From contig CM061066.1 in assembly GCA_030762895.1 (NCBI GenBank), positions 115,104,715 through 115,168,714 on the forward strand: a stretch of DNA of 64,000 bases, written 5' to 3'. Below are positions 1 to 12,680 of the stretch, one piece after another. The notes under the pieces were generated by a model. It made no database searches. It was not told the DNA's origin and saw nothing but the letters and a program-made list of their open reading frames with translations. Numbering within the stretch: the first letter of the stretch is position 1; each line of letters opens with the position of its first letter. The DNA comes from Sophora flavescens (lineage: Eukaryota; Streptophyta; Magnoliopsida; Fabales; Fabaceae). The position numbers and the translations under genes were made by a program.

Positions 1-384
1 ATCAACCGCAGGAGGGTGAAACTCAAGATCGTCCTCAATGTATTCCTCCGGATCTTCCTCCCCCTCATCTAACTCCACTTCAGCAGGAGGTTCCTCAGGT
101 CCCACTATCTGAAGAGGCTGTGGTTGAGGTAATGGATCCATCATTCCGTGGTCTTCCAAGTACTGCAGATATAACCAAATTGGAGGTAGAGATACCTCGA
201 CCGTCTCCACGACATGAATTCTCTGCTGTGGTCCTTCCTCTATCGTGACGATAATTTCTCTACTCGGGCCATGGTAGGTGGCGCTGAGTGCCCCAAGGTT
301 AATCTCCCAGGCACCACCGTACTGCGCACGATCAAACATGATCGTTTGAACCCTCGATTGTACCAAAGGTATATCCGGGTCCAT
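1..384 (-). CDS. LTR-encoded acidic ORF, 5' part (family B), open at window edge
   Basis: A minus-strand frame opens with ATG at 384-382 and runs 128 codons to the edge without a stop. It starts MDPDIPLVQS, has a TYHGP motif in the middle, then RIHVVE, LPPIWLYLQYLE, and a Glu/Asp/Pro-rich tail. The same order of motifs appears in the ORF of the family A LTRs at 45785, 49291 and 58048 (MDPLVPLV, TYRGP, RIHSVE, LPPPWLYLNTLQ, acidic EEDPEED tail). Many positions between the motifs differ, so this is conservation of protein rather than simple DNA identity. ATG follows directly after a 3' splice-site-like CATGTTCAG. I do not recognise the protein family, and no function can be assigned. Confidence 0.6.
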   Translation of the reverse strand, partial: MDPDIPLVQSRVQTIMFDRAQYGGAWEINLGALSATYHGPSREIIVTIEEGPQQRIHVVETVEVSLPPIWLYLQYLEDHGMMDPLPQPQPLQIVGPEEPPAEVELDEGEEDPEEYIEDDLEFHPPAVD

Positions 385-2924
385 CTGAACATGTAAGAGT
401 GAGAAACCAATACATGGATCTTACTCAATAACTACATACTAGCCACCACATAAACACATCAACATTTACCAAATATCAACATTTATAAACAAATAGTTTA
501 TCAGTGGGTTCAACACCCCAAACATCATCGATTTGAAATTTATGCATGACACTTCATATTCATCATCTAATTTTCGTCCTAATCTCATGAGATATCCCAG
601 CATATAATGAGTTGATCAGGCTCCATAGCCACACTGGCTAACTTGGCACACTGCCACTAGGTGCGCAACCTATTCCCATCCACACAGGCACACAAGGCCA
701 GGAACACTGCCAAACACATTTCTAATGTCCACACTCAGGTCACCAATAGCAAGTAAGATGGGGTCTCAAATGTCCTCACTAGGCACATGAGAAAAATGCA
801 GTCAGAATTACCTTTCGCCGCTGGTAATTATTGCATCGAACCGCAGGCAAGTCTGCCGATGCATGCAAAAATACTTTTGTTTCATTCTTTTCTTTGTGTT
901 CAATCTTTCTTTTGCCGAAGCTCAAAATGGCTTACGACTCACATAGTTTTAAAACACTGTTAAAACTTTTATTACAACACAGGACCTCACAGTCCGAGTG
1001 CTCAATCACGACACCTCTCGACCGATGCACCAGTCTTAGGTTCGTGGTACTAGAAAACATCTTCAATGTTTCAATACGGTATACCCCACGTATACGGTAC
1101 AGGCCCTCAAAGTCCAAATGACCCTGAGTCCTTCACAACACAGAACTTTAGTACACCGACGTCTCGGTTACTAAGTTCCACACCACTTTCAACACTGTTG
1201 AATTAAATTTTAATTTTCAGAAATTCTTTTCCAAATTGGAAATTCATTAATAAAATCCTTAAATAATAAAACTTAGTTTTTCACAAACCAATGAGTCACT
1301 TGAGGTTTAATTTCTTCAAAATATGCACTGCCGTTTCAAAAATACTTGCCGTCTACATTTTTCCAAATTTGCCGTCAAATATTATTTTTAAGGCCTTTTA
1401 AAACAAAAATTAGCTTTTTCCACTTGATTAATTTTATAAAATCATGATTAATTTATTTTCACCAATTAATTTCATAAAAGAATATTTTGTAATATTCCAG
1501 AATTTCTTACGTAAAAATTAGCAGTGCTAAAATATTTTCACGGTTTCGCGCTCATTGTGACTCATAATTCACTTTTTCAGAAATAAATTATTAAAATAAT
1601 AATTTTTCCAAAAATCCTTATTTTTCTCAAAATAAATTCCTTTAATATTATATATCAATATTTTGCCGTTAAAACATTGAATATAATTTGCGAAGCTTCT
1701 TAAAGCTTTTATCCGATTAACTTAATTGTGCACTGACCACTGTCAGGCTTCTCACACATCAACCAACAGTTATATCACAGATATTTCCCAGGCAGATAAT
1801 GCATCACAGTAGCATAATATAATTACAGATAATCAATTAAACGCAATTAAAACCACACAGATACAAATAACACAACATTAAACAACTTAAATAAATACTA
1901 ACAAACAAATAATTACAAACAAACACGGGATAGCATATAGCCATCGAATAAATCCTCAGGTGTTCCCCTCTTACCTCTTGAAGACTTTCTTGTGAACTTA
2001 CTGATTCCTTCGGAAGTTCGGATACCACTTAAACTTCGTACTCACTTAGCCTTCAACCATTACAATCAAATAGTTACAAATCAAGAAACTAAAACATTCT
2101 AAACCCTAATACATAGTCACGGCCTCTAGGGTTTTTGAATGACTAAAACTTCTAATCATAATTAAGTCATGGATTAATGATCCTTGATTAACTTAAATCA
2201 TACATTAGTGACTAAACAACTAACTTTGAAACTCAAAACTTCATAACTCTTTTATACAAGGATTCATCCTCAACATGTTCATAGGGCTAGGGTTCTTAGT
2301 TTAATAAACCAACTTGGATTTATTAAGCATACATACTAATAGCTTGATTAATAAGGTCATTAATGAAAACTTTGGACAAATGCTCATCAAATATCACCCA
2401 CTTAGGGTTCGGCCAACATAGAGATTTTTGAGTAAAGATTTTCATTTTAAGAAACTAACATGGATTTGAGTGTGTAGACATACATGCCATATAGAATACA
2501 TGATCATACATGACAACACATGAACAAAACTCTACCAAACCTACTTTGATAGATTCGCCAAGGCTAGGTTTTTAGGAAAGAAAGTTTTGATTACATCATG
2601 CTCTTGGATTTAGATAATATGCATGATATCAAGAATATAGAAAGTAGTTTCATCATCATGTGATTTTTCTAGAATTTGTTATGACTTTTCAAAGTTCAAG
2701 GCTTAGAAACTTGAAAATGATGAACAACTATGAAATAAACTTTGAATCAAGAAACTTGCTACAGAACATAGGCATGATTAAGGAAGAAGATTAGGATTTA
2801 CCTCTTGAAGATCAATGACAAAGGAAATCCAAGAACTTGCTTCACAAATCTATCACTAAAAGACTTATCACTTTAGGGTTTTTGAACAAATGACAATAGA
2901 AACTAAGTGAAAAGTGAGAGAAAG

Positions 2925-2933
2925 TATTTATAG
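2925..2933 (-). promoter_or_regulatory. TATA box of the family B LTR
   Basis: Reverse complement reads GCTCTATAAATACTTTC, a classical plant TATA box, about 1.1 kb from the LTR 5' end. It is followed downstream by A/C-rich leader sequence and, near 1973, a GAGGTAAGAG donor-like site. This probably drives element transcription. Confidence 0.55.
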
Positions 2934-4025
2934 AGCTTGCTTGCACCACTTTTAGAAAGATCTAGAGATGATGAGTTGTCTTTCTAAAAGGATTGAAATG
3001 CAAATACTTCCTAGGGATCATTTTGCAAAGATTCCAAAAGTTTAAGGACTAGTTTGCAATTTGCCAACAAATTGTCATGATGACTTTTTACCACATTTAA
3101 TGTGAGCTTATCTTGACTAACTTTGGCTGAATTTATGTCATAGATATTTTTAAGAAAATTCATGAAGGTTGAAGAAAAATCAAGAATGTTGAAGAACAAA
3201 GTGGAAGAATGTAGAACATTCTAGAAAATCTTGGTTCATCCAACAACAAATGATGGCAGTCTTAAATCCCTCATGGGCTTGCGCATGGGCTTGGTAAATT
3301 TGGGCTTGGATTCATTTTTGTGGGGCCCACTTAAAGATTTAAGCATTAAGCTTGACATAGGAAACTTGTATAGTTTCAAATAGGCTTTATGGAATCAATT
3401 CATGAACTAGGAAATTTTGGGCTTCATAGCAACGTCCATTAGAGATTGGGAACAAGGATTCTAGCCCAATTCACTTGAAAAAAAAACTTAGAAACTAACT
3501 TAGGGACAAAATGGTAATTAACAGAAAGTTCAGGGACTTAAGCGTAAAATTCCTAAATTTTCACTTTAACCCTGAAAAACCTTCTAGACTTAGAAATGTG
3601 ATTCATCCCCTTGAATCATCTCAAAATCCTAAGATAAACCCTCTATCGGCTCTTAGAAACTCCAAAATCCCCTCCGTCGTCTATCCGATTACGTGTTTCG
3701 CCCGAAAAACGTAAATTATTTTATTTTTTTTTCTGAAATAACTCTAAAAATACAGAATTGTAGAAAATAAAATAATAATCTTAAGTCTTTCGTTCACGAA
3801 TTAAAATTAGGTCTTTTGAGCAGTATTATTATACTGTCAATGGAATTCGCGGGCCGGGTTTCGCCTGACTTTCCAACCTAATTTTTAATCGTTGCTTCCT
3901 ACATTCAAGTAGGATTGAGTGGTAAACTCCGTTTATTTAAAATAATTTTCTAAAACTCAAATAAATTTATAAGCATATTTATATGTATTACTGTTATTTA
4001 AAACAGTGAAATACAGGGTGTTACA

Positions 4026-4619
4026 AGGTACAATTCTATATTTCTACTGCAAGTTTTGTAAGTGGATTCACTGCACCACAACAAACAAAACACCAAAACA
4101 ACAACACAACAACAAGCACAAAACCAGAAAACGAAATTGAACAATTAAAGAGAGATTAAGGAAGAAGATTGAACACCAACTATTAACGTGGTTCGGCAGG
4201 TGGGAATTACATTCACGGGGAGGGAGCAAAGATATCCACTATGAAAGAAAACTAAGTACAAGACAAGCTAGTGCAAATAGACAAAACCATGGCCCCTTGC
4301 TATACATTGTTGAGAAACAGAACAAGAATATCCCAAACCTTTCACCACTCTATTTCTTTGGCTCACAAGTTCCGATAATTACATGAATGATTCTATTTCA
4401 CATTACATTACCATTAGCCTAATGCCTAAGCTGATATATACAAGTGATCAGATCACCAAGGCCCCTGCACGTGCTCCATTAGCTTGCTGCACCAAGTTAG
4501 TTGTAACTGCATAACTAACTTTTAACAAAAAACTGAATGCTTCAAAAGGTTTTGCAACTGATTTTGAGACACCATTCAACAAGTTTTATTTCTACTTGAG
4601 AAAAAGTGATGTGCCTCCA
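4026..4619. other. Anonymous DNA with CAA-rich stretch
   Basis: No convincing gene. A CAA/ACA-rich tract (about 4075-4130) is followed by ACGTGGTTCGGCAGGTGGG near 4186. That string resembles sequence seen near the ends of some plant copia-type LTRs, but no element boundaries were found. Confidence 0.4.
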
Positions 4620-4870
4620 AGGATTTCCTTTATGTCTCTAACTTTCTATTTATTTCTTCTCTCATCTACCAAATAAGACTATATCATCCGCAGAAAGTAT
4701 GCACTGGGGGGGCATTGCCTCTTGGACATGTTCATCTAGCACATCTAGAATCAAAATAAAAAAGATAAGGGCTCATAGTTAACCCCATCTTGTGTTTTTA
4801 TGCGAGTCGTGAATCCTTCATACACATTTGATTCCTAAGTATAAGCAATCTGAACCACTTTCTCTTCTAG
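4620..4870 (-). pseudogene. LINE reverse-transcriptase remnant
   Basis: Read on the minus strand, the segment gives disconnected pieces typical of plant non-LTR reverse transcriptases: a YEGFTTRIKTQDG-like stretch, then LSPYLF, then (after stops and frame changes) the catalytic-site remnant ADDIVL from GCGGATGATATAGTC near 4680-4695. Stops and shifts break every frame, so it is a dead fragment. Flanking LINE sequence, 3' tail and target duplications were not found. The order LSPYLF then ADD is the usual palm-domain order, which makes a chance match unlikely. Confidence 0.6.
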
Positions 4871-5521
4871 AGCCTTTCATAAACCTCTCTAGAAACCCTA
4901 ACACAATACACACCCATTAATGATGCTAAATTTTGAAAACGAGTATATGACATGCAAAATACCGTAGGTCTTATGGATCTCGACCATATACACTCAGCGT
5001 ACCTTATCATTGATTGTCAGTATTAGCATAATGATGTACAAGGATGCACTTTATGCACTTTAAAGGCCTAAGGGATAACACGAGTAGAACAACACTTTAC
5101 AAGTAGTTGAGTCTTTCCACAAGTAGTTTTGAGGAGTGAGAGGTTGTGCTTTGGAGGAGCTTAACTAGGCTAGCTGGTTGTTCTTTATTGGTGTTGATGG
5201 TGCTTGGCCAAATTGCTAGGTATTCTTGACTTTTGGACGGTGGTGTGCATGGACAAAAAATTTCCCTTGGTATTTTCAGTAACAATTATTAAGATTTCTA
5301 TTTACATGAACAAGAAGTTTCCCCCCAATGTACATATTTTGTTTAATTCTATTCCATAATTACTTTTAAAATCAAACATGGAATAAGTACTTTTATATAT
5401 GCTTTCTAGTAACTCAAATGCATGTAAAGATTTATTTCTTCTTGTTCAATGTTGTATGCTACGTTTGTGGTATATGACAAGCACATCCTATTAAATATTA
5501 ATAACATAAGTTCAATTTCAG
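4871..5521. other. Non-coding stretch before separase copy 1
   Basis: No gene recognised. The last bases (ATTTCAG at 5515-5521) form a good 3' splice site for the first visible separase exon, so the right part is probably the remains of an intron. Upstream separase exons are absent here; the 5' half of copy 1 seems deleted or lies left of the window. Confidence 0.45.
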
Positions 5522-8413
5522 GGTCCAAATGATAGTAGATCTTCTCGCATCCAACTACTCAGGTAACAGTTCTTCTTATTGCATTATGAAGCAAAACCAA
5601 TTCATATACAGCCTGAAGCAATGCTCTCATTGTCTATGTTGCTTCCTATTGTAGGCTTCCTAAGGACATTAAAGGCCTGGAAGAACACGTGAAAATTGTT
5701 TTGGATGATCTTCCAGCCACAACAATCATCAGTATTAGTTTGCTTGATGATGACTATAATAGTTTACTACTAGAATTGTTGTCTTGTGGGAGTGTTACTG
5801 AAGCATGGATGCTAGTTACTTAGTTCTAAAATGGAACCAGTGGTAATGTTATTACCACTGGATTCTATTTTGCAAGGTATGTAGCTCCTTTAGGTACATA
5901 CATATAGCATATAAGTATTAACCTTATGATACACGTTAATTTATAACTTTTCATCACCTGCTTCTTCAGATGAGGGTGATATGAGTACTTTTTCAGACAC
6001 TTATGATAAGTGTAAGGAAATTATTGGAGACCAGCGTTGCCCATGGCGTTTTACGATGGTTGATCACATAGCTCCAGCCTTCGAAACAATTTTTAAACGG
6101 AACTCATTGTCATCGAGCGTCGTTATGCAAAATATGCTTAAAGTTACAGAAAAGAATCCGCAGTTATGGCATAACCTGAGAGATAACCTTGAAGGGCATC
6201 TTAAAAATTTCCTGAGGTGCTCTACCTCTATTTGATTTATAAGTTAATTTGCACAAAACTTTTATTATAGATTATATCATGCGTATTTTGCATCATTTCT
6301 GTGGTTGAACAGGCTCAATGTGATGACACTCTATCTAATTTTTATCGAGGAACTTAAAATTTAAAACAACAATATTTACAGTAGCATAATTGACATGGAA
6401 AAAGAAAATAGTCTAAAATTTTAAGAAACTAATTGTTATCTCCCCTTATATAATCATTATACCTTAACAAGAACCTTGAAGATCGGTGGCTTGGTTCATG
6501 GAAATGGCTGCTTCTTGGAGAATGGGTGAATTGCAAAAATTTTGACTCGGTGCTTAACAATCTAATATCTACATTGAAATTGGATGTTAATGAGGACCTT
6601 CTTAAGATTATTCTTGGAGCCTCCAAATATTATGAAAGAGAAACATTGTTTTCAGATCAATGCGTAAACAAAGACTGCTACATTGCTAAAGTAGGCCTAT
6701 GTGATAAAGGAATGAGTGGGATATTCATAAAAGCAGCCAATGAATCCCAAGAGCCATCTGAGGTTGAGGTTGGACAATTAAATGAGGCATTAAATATGCT
6801 GGAAGTGGAGGGTTTTGTAAAAATAGAGCCTATAATACTTGTGTTGGATTATGAGGTGGCGGTAAGTGAATTGTTTCTGGTTTGTTTACTTTTTATGTAG
6901 TTATGAAATATTATTAATCATTAAGTTGTACTGTTTGGAATTACATCATTTAGCTTCTACTTTTTCGCATTCAGTGTAAAAATGAGCATTGGTTTTTATT
7001 TCTTTCAGATCATTAATCGATGTACATGTGCTCTATAATTGACATTCGAAGCAACATTATTTAACAGATTGTATTTGTATAATTTTGGTTTAACACGTAG
7101 TCTGTCTAATATGTATTTGGTCTATTCATTCATACCAACTTCAATAACAAGCTATACTGCTGCCACAGATGATCCCTTGGGAAAGTTTGCCCATCCTAAG
7201 GAACCAGGAGGTATATCGCATGCCTTCACTTAGCAGCATCCTTGCTGTTCTTGATAAAGGCATCAACCATAAGAAGCAAGTGCGGAGGAATTTAGTTCCC
7301 TTTTCAACTATAGATCCTTAGGATGCTTATTATTTAATAAATCTAGATAGGAGTCTCCCTACAGTGCAACTTGGGCTTCAGCCTTATTTCAAAGCTAAAA
7401 ACTTCGAGGTATTTTATCTTTGAATTTGATAAGAAAACAAAGGAAGAAATATTACAACAGATATTTGTGTATTCCTGCTAATTGTTTTATCTACAAGGCT
7501 AGTAAATATTAATGTCTTCTTTCTTCATCTTGTTACAGGGAGAGGCAGGTTCTGCGCCCACCGCCAAAGAATTGGCAGCCGCATTGGGAAGTCGTGACCT
7601 TTTTCTGTATGATGGGCATGGAAGTGGTAAAGCTTGGGGGAAATATGTATATAATGTGGGGACATATAAAGTGAGAATGCTATTCTTATGTGAGAGTAAG
7701 AGAGGTGAATCATAGTCATTAGATTAAACCTTGAATGGTTAAGATTAAAACGTCACGTGATTTTTTTAAGTGGTGATATAACCATTAAATAACTTTCAAT
7801 TTTGATTATCCATGTATGATTGTATGGCCAAGGTTCATCCATTTCACTCTAATAGAAGAAGATCCCTCTCACTAGATATTACCACTAATATGATATATAT
7901 ATTTGTCATTCCCCGTGGGTCCTACTATATATTATATATTTATATTTATATTTATTTATAAGGGTGATTGAATGTGTCTTCTCTTCACAGGAGAACGGTA
8001 CATTTCCAGAAGCGAGATTTTGAAACTAAAGAAATGTGTTGCTACAGTTCTGATTGGATGTCGTAGTGGTTCCTTAACCTTACAAGGGATCTATGCACCC
8101 AATGGTATCCACATGTCATATCTAATGGCTGGTTCTCCAGTCATCGTTGGCCATCTGTGGGATATGTTGTCCACAGAACTGATTCTGTTTTGTAAGGTTA
8201 TGTTTGATGAGATGTTGGAAGAAAGATCAAAGGAATGCTCGCAATGAGACTTAGAAGAGTATGGACCTAACAACAACTGTTGCCAAAGACACACAGTTGG
8301 GGCTATCATGGGTCACGCCCGTGACGTTTCAAATCCCCGGTATCCTTACCTCACAGGAGCATCTATAGTGTCATGGTGTTCCTAACAGAATCCGAAAGAA
8401 AAAGAATATCTAG
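5522..8413 (+). pseudogene. ESP: Separase (ESP) copy 1, 3' half with catalytic domain, decayed
   Basis: Separase is the cysteine protease that cleaves the cohesin kleisin at anaphase. Seven exons can be followed: 5522-5562, 5655-5876, 5970-6216, about 6472-6861, 7169-7408, 7539-7626 and 7991-8413. Family motifs are in the right order: MLLPLDSIL (frameshifted), WLGSWKWLLLGEW, VLDYEVA/MIPWESLPILRNQEVYRMPS, DLFLYDGHGSG with the catalytic His codon at 7617-7619, and VLIGCRSGSLTLQG with the catalytic Cys at 8059-8061, then AGSPVIVGHLW. The residue after the Cys is Arg where plant separases usually have Ser. Breaks are TAG 5821-5823 followed by a frameshift, TAG 7319-7321, TGA 8245-8247, a frameshift near 8365 before the basic tail ending at TAG 8411-8413, and an out-of-phase acceptor near 6471. 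Phases fit at most other junctions. The 5' half is missing. Identity is confident; no full protease can be made from it as written. Confidence 0.9.
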
Positions 8414-8814
8414 CATTGCCGGTTCATCAAGAAGGTCGCCTCCACACCATAAAATTAGATTGTTATTATCATACTCTTTTGTCAGATCGGGTTCATTCAT
8501 GTAATATTTGTTCAGTCAGTTTAAAGTGCTTAAACTCAAGGTAAGTGATGATTTTTTAATTAAAATGTCAAGGTTCAATTGGGTTTCAAGGAAAAGATTT
8601 GTATATGTTTGACATGTATAATAAGTTGATATAACTAAATCAAGATTGGAACTTGGAAGATCTATTTTCATTAAGTAAGGAGTGGCCAGAACCATAAAGA
8701 AATTCCGTTTCATGGTCAATTCGGTTTAAAACAGAAGAAAACAAAATGGACTACAGTTGTCCAATAATCTCATGTTTCCCATTATTTGGATCAAAGTAAC
8801 CTTGATGACTCCTT
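8414..8814. other. Separase copy 1 downstream flank
   Basis: Presumed former 3' UTR and flank. No open frame with recognisable similarity, and no clear polyadenylation pattern beyond AT-rich sequence. Confidence 0.4.
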
Positions 8815-9078
8815 GCCGCTTGCTTCTGCTGGCCTCTTAGGAACCTAGGAGTATTAACTCTCAACTTTTGGTTACCAATCAATATTGTATCCAACCAAAT
8901 TTGTAGCCTTGTTTACTCTTCCTGGAAGGGATATAGACATCTTTCACCCTTCTCATACTTGCTAAAAACCCCATCACCATCACCGAAGTTCTCTGGAAAG
9001 TTAGTAAACAAGAACGTAGTTGTCACAGCAAATTCCAAGTCTGAAGCTCTTCTTCCATACACTCTATTATGATGCCCT
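8815..9078 (-). pseudogene. LINE ORF1-type RRM domain remnant
   Basis: The minus strand reads FLFTNFPENFGDGDGVFSKY, then WLDTILIGNQKLRVNTPRF, with one TAA between them. This is the pattern of the RNA-recognition motif found in plant LINE ORF1 proteins and related SR-like RNA-binding proteins: an FFFTNFP-type RNP2 strand, then a conserved I-G-x-x-K-LRVN-xPRF end. The central RNP1 (RFGFVRF-type) part is lost. It lies on the same strand as the LINE reverse-transcriptase scrap near 4.7 kb, but separase copy 1 lies between them, so they need not be one element. Confidence 0.55.
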
Positions 9079-9128
9079 TGTCTTGGATCCTCTCATATAT
9101 TTTTTCCATTATTTCTCCTCGCGACCCA

Positions 9129-9150
9129 CTCTCTCTCTCTCTTTCTCTCC
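9129..9150. repeat. (CT)n microsatellite
   Basis: A short pyrimidine run of CT dinucleotides with one TTT interruption. Confidence 0.8.
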
Positions 9151-9279
9151 CTTGATCAAACCCTCTCATGGTGACCCACTCCCTTATTGATCCATTACAT
9201 TTAAATACAATCTCTTCGCCAACATAATATAACTCAATAAAAGATTTCTCTAAGGAGGTGCGTGAAAGGTTCGATAAAC

Positions 9280-9975
9280 ATTTTCATATAAATTATTATG
9301 ATTAATATAAATTTTCAATATAAAATTTATATTTTTAAATAATATTTTAATATAAATTCTTTAATATAGAAATCACCAAATTTAAAAATTTAAGTTATTA
9401 ATAATTCTTAGGTAAATTACATGAAAATGTATTAAGATTTTGAGGTAAATACCTACATCACATAGGAATAAAAATTTTACATGGAAGCACATTACTACGT
9501 AAGTCATATAAAAAAAATGATAACCTAAGAGTAAAAATACATCAATCATGTATAAATTATATTTTACATCACACGGGAATGAAAATTTTATGTGAGTATA
9601 TGTGTTAAGATATAGAGATACATATTTACGTCACACTGGAATAATTTTTTTACACAAAAGCACATTGATGTCTAAGTCATAAAAATATATATGAATAAAA
9701 CATGATAACTTAAGAGTAAATATATACCACACATATATGAACGTTTTACATGAAAGCATATTAATATTTCTATGAAAATCTTTTTTTTTTATAATATTTC
9801 TATGAAAATCTATTAACTCATACATAGAGCAAAAATATGCTATAAGGAGATTGAACAATTGACATGAAAGGGCATTGTCTAAATTATCATGCATGGACGT
9901 TTTAATAGAAATGACATGTTAATATAAATATTTTAATATAAAATTTATAGTCTTTTAATATGCTAGTGTAATGTA
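9280..9975. repeat. Degenerate AT-rich tandem repeat region
   Basis: Recurring phrases mark diverged copies: TACATCACATAGGAATAAAA (9454), TACATCACACGGGAATGAAA (about 9566) and TACGTCACACTGGAATAATT (9627), each followed by TTTTACA...AAGCACATT and, in two, GATAACYTAAGAGTAAA. The best spacing is about 175 bp. A 20-bp direct duplication (ATAATATTTCTATGAAAATC) is near 9762 and 9791. Flanks are rich in TTTTAATATAAATT. No ORF; probably an old non-coding transposable element. Confidence 0.5.
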
Positions 9976-10261
9976 CCCATTCGTTTAAATTATCTGTTAA
10001 ACAAAACATATTTAATGGTTACTAAAAAGAAAAATATTACTTGTCATTTGATGGGGAAAACATACTCAACATGAGCAAATAATTTATAATTAGCATGGAA
10101 ATATATTGAGGAAGAATGAAATAATTTTGAGGAATTGATATTAGAATGGAGAGGGAGATGAAAAAAGAGAAAGAAGGATGGATGTAGAAATGGTTTTCAA
10201 AATTGAAGATTACGGATATATGAAGAAGAAATCATATAGACTTTATCTACTCTCATAGAGG

Positions 10262-10306
<45 letters not shown>

Positions 10307-11430
10307 AATAATAATAGCAAATTCTTCGACAATGGAAAATAATTAAACACTTATATCATTTGGGCTTAAGCTTCTTATTGGAACCAAAAAAAAAATTACA
10401 AGTATTAAGTAAGTTATGTTGAAAAAGCGGTTTGAAACTGTAACAATAATCAAACTGTCCACTTATCAACTCCAAAACCATTTTAAAATAGTGGATATAT
10501 ATAGCAGATTTAAGGCGTCTTTTATAACACTAAAAGATTATTTTAGTAGCAATGCATGACTCAGTCCAAACAACAAATGTCCTCACAAATATTAAGGCCC
10601 CATAAACAAAACAAATATTAGTATAAAGGAAAATAGAGCACCAAAAAAAGTATAAATGGAAAATTTACCCAGCGCAGTTGAAATATTGGAAAGCACATAT
10701 CCTAATAGTTTTTTTTAAGTATGTTAATGTTTGTATTTTTGTTAATGGGTGAAGTTTGAACCCTCAACCTCCTTATCACTCCACTCCTTAACTCCCCACC
10801 CCAACCACCTTTACCACCTTATGACTCCCTCGTATCCTAATAGTATATAAACACATTACATTCTAAATATCCATCACCCATAATATTCCCAAAATGTTAT
10901 TGTCACCAATAAGAGTGAGATAAAGGCCATCATATGGAGTAACCATGAAATCGTGTAGTAGCCGCTTATTGACGCATTCCATTTTGTTGCATTCATTGTC
11001 TCATCCTTCGTTAAACACCTTATTGTCTAATAAAAGTACACTAAGCAACAGGGGAAATAAAATGCCTAGGAAGTTTTAAAAAGGCGAAGATGAAATATGA
11101 AGAAAACATCCACTGAGAACCATGGCATTGTATGAGTTCCATACAAAAATAGGAAAGAAATGGGAGGAAATAGATATACAATGTCCAGCAACGTTCTAAA
11201 TTCTAAATTACATATAAACAATGTGGAGGAAAAGGGATCAAAATCGTAAGCCATATCAGGAGAAGGCTATCTAAATATGACCGTTGATATCACACATATG
11301 GTCACCCTACACACGTGTATGATCATCACAGTACATTCATGTTACATAGTACAGCACTTAATGATGCTCCAACCAAATTCTCCTATGTTTTGCTTTCATC
11401 TTCCCCGTAAAGCCCAAGCTTGCTGCAAGC
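9976..11430. other. Anonymous AT-rich DNA
   Basis: Apart from the microsatellite at 10262 I see no gene. A piece around 10740-10800 (GTGAAGTTTGAACCCTCAACCTCC) resembles a phrase common in plant transposable elements, but no boundaries were found. Confidence 0.4.
10262..10316. repeat. (AAC)n then (AAT)n microsatellite
   Basis: About 14 AAC units followed by four AAT units. Confidence 0.95.
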
Positions 11431-12509
11431 TGGGATTTCATACAATAGGATTTTCGCGTCAGACAAGGAATGAAGACCAAGAGGGTTTTTGTGAAGAGAT
11501 GGAAGAGAAAGGAAGATGGCTTTTGTCAGGGATTGAAGAGAAAGGAAGAGGGTTTCGTCAAAGACCGATTTTCGTTCGTTCCCATGTATCATGAGGTTTG
11601 TTTTGGCTCTCAATTTTTCCCTCTCAAATTCGTTCACAGCTTTCTTTTCTTCTTCTATCATCCATTCCACCATTGGAATGGCAAGGCCTCTCCTTCCATA
11701 TGAACAGAAATTTTTTCAGGCCTACGAGCCTCCGAAGATGGGTAGTTTAATACCCTACCCAAACCATATCCTTCCATCCCTATTCGCAAGTGACTCACTT
11801 TTATGTGGTGTTTCTTTTACAGGAGTGATAGATTAACTTTTCTACAAGAATCTTATGAATAACATTCCAAAATAACCATTTGATCCATCATTCAACCTTT
11901 GCTACCACTCCACCAAGAATGTTGCTGTCAACAACCGTCCCCCTTACAAATATGGGATTCCATGAGCATCAAAATTAAGACCATGACCAAAGAAACGAAA
12001 AAGAACTTTTTTTAGAAGTTCGAACCAAAAATAAAGTACCTTTCCAATTTGTATCGTGATGATTGTAATATGTAGATTGAGACGATGAAAGACAACATGA
12101 GCCCGGGATACATTTAAATGACCTTTCTTAGCAAAATGCAAGTAGGCTAATTTACAAAATTTATCAAACCCTAGTAGTAGTAAAGCAAGGTTGTGTTGCA
12201 GCCAAGCACATTCGTGTTCATGCTTACCAAACATAGGAAAATGATGGGATGGGATGGGGTACCAAAATACTCCCTCGTCATTGGATTAGTCAGTTAAACT
12301 ATAGACCTAAGTATCATAAGTCTTTAATAAACATAGGTTTCAACTCTCAAACTTAACATAATAAGTCCCAAAAATCATAACCTAAAGTCAAGAACCCAAT
12401 TGAAGTCATTTTCATCACAGGTAGCATATTGATTGCTAAAAAATTGTTAATGAAAGGGGGAAGGGAAAATCGATGTCTGCAGTAATTCCCTTTTTATTAA
12501 AAAAAACTG
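11431..12509. other. Anonymous DNA with short GA-rich tandem repeat
   Basis: Positions 11483-11565 hold about two and a half copies of a 36-39 bp unit (GAGGGTTTTTGTGAAGAGATGGAAGAGAAAGGAA-like; positions give the unit). Open frames here (minus 11383-11673 and 11944-12234) show no family I recognise and no paired splice signals that support them. The rest holds nothing identifiable. Confidence 0.4.
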
Positions 12510-12512
12510 GGG

Positions 12513-12680
12513 GTTGGGTTGGGCTGTGTGGGTTAGAAATGTTCTAGGGTTAGCAAAGTTCTAACCCACAACCCAATCCATTCTCTACAGGTTGAGTATT
12601 TTTAAATTCAATCCAACTCACAAACCCAAACCAACCTGCCATGTATGGGTTGAGTTAGATCAAAAGGCATGTATTTTCAA
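12513..12680. repeat. GGGTTG-rich imperfect inverted repeat
   Basis: GGGTTGGGTTGGGCTGTGTG near 12514 pairs imperfectly with AACCCACAACCCAATCC near 12570, followed by more AACCCA words. This resembles the ends of hAT-type MITEs with GGGTTG subterminal words. No matching target duplication was found, so the call is weak. Confidence 0.35.

Larger units (their letters stand above)
1..4025 (-). mobile_element. Partial long LTR of a Ty3/gypsy element (family B), cut by the window start
   Basis: The right end reads ...GGGTGTTACA on the + strand, so the LTR begins with TGTAACACCC on the minus strand at 4025. It shares long minus-strand matches with the LTR resuming at 58970-62905; for example the block at about 1500-1560 is the reverse complement of 61200-61260. 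It also carries the U3 block (3780-3890, reverse) found in the other LTRs here, a TATA box near 2930, and a splice-donor-like site near 1973. The window start truncates its 3' end, so it cannot be told whether this is a solo LTR or one end of a full element. No internal region, primer-binding site or pol is visible. Confidence 0.85.

Noticed and set aside
11383..12234. Minus-strand frames of 96 codons each (11383-11673, 11944-12234)
   Set aside because: No recognisable family and no linked exons. The first overlaps a short GA-rich tandem repeat that opens frames by chance.
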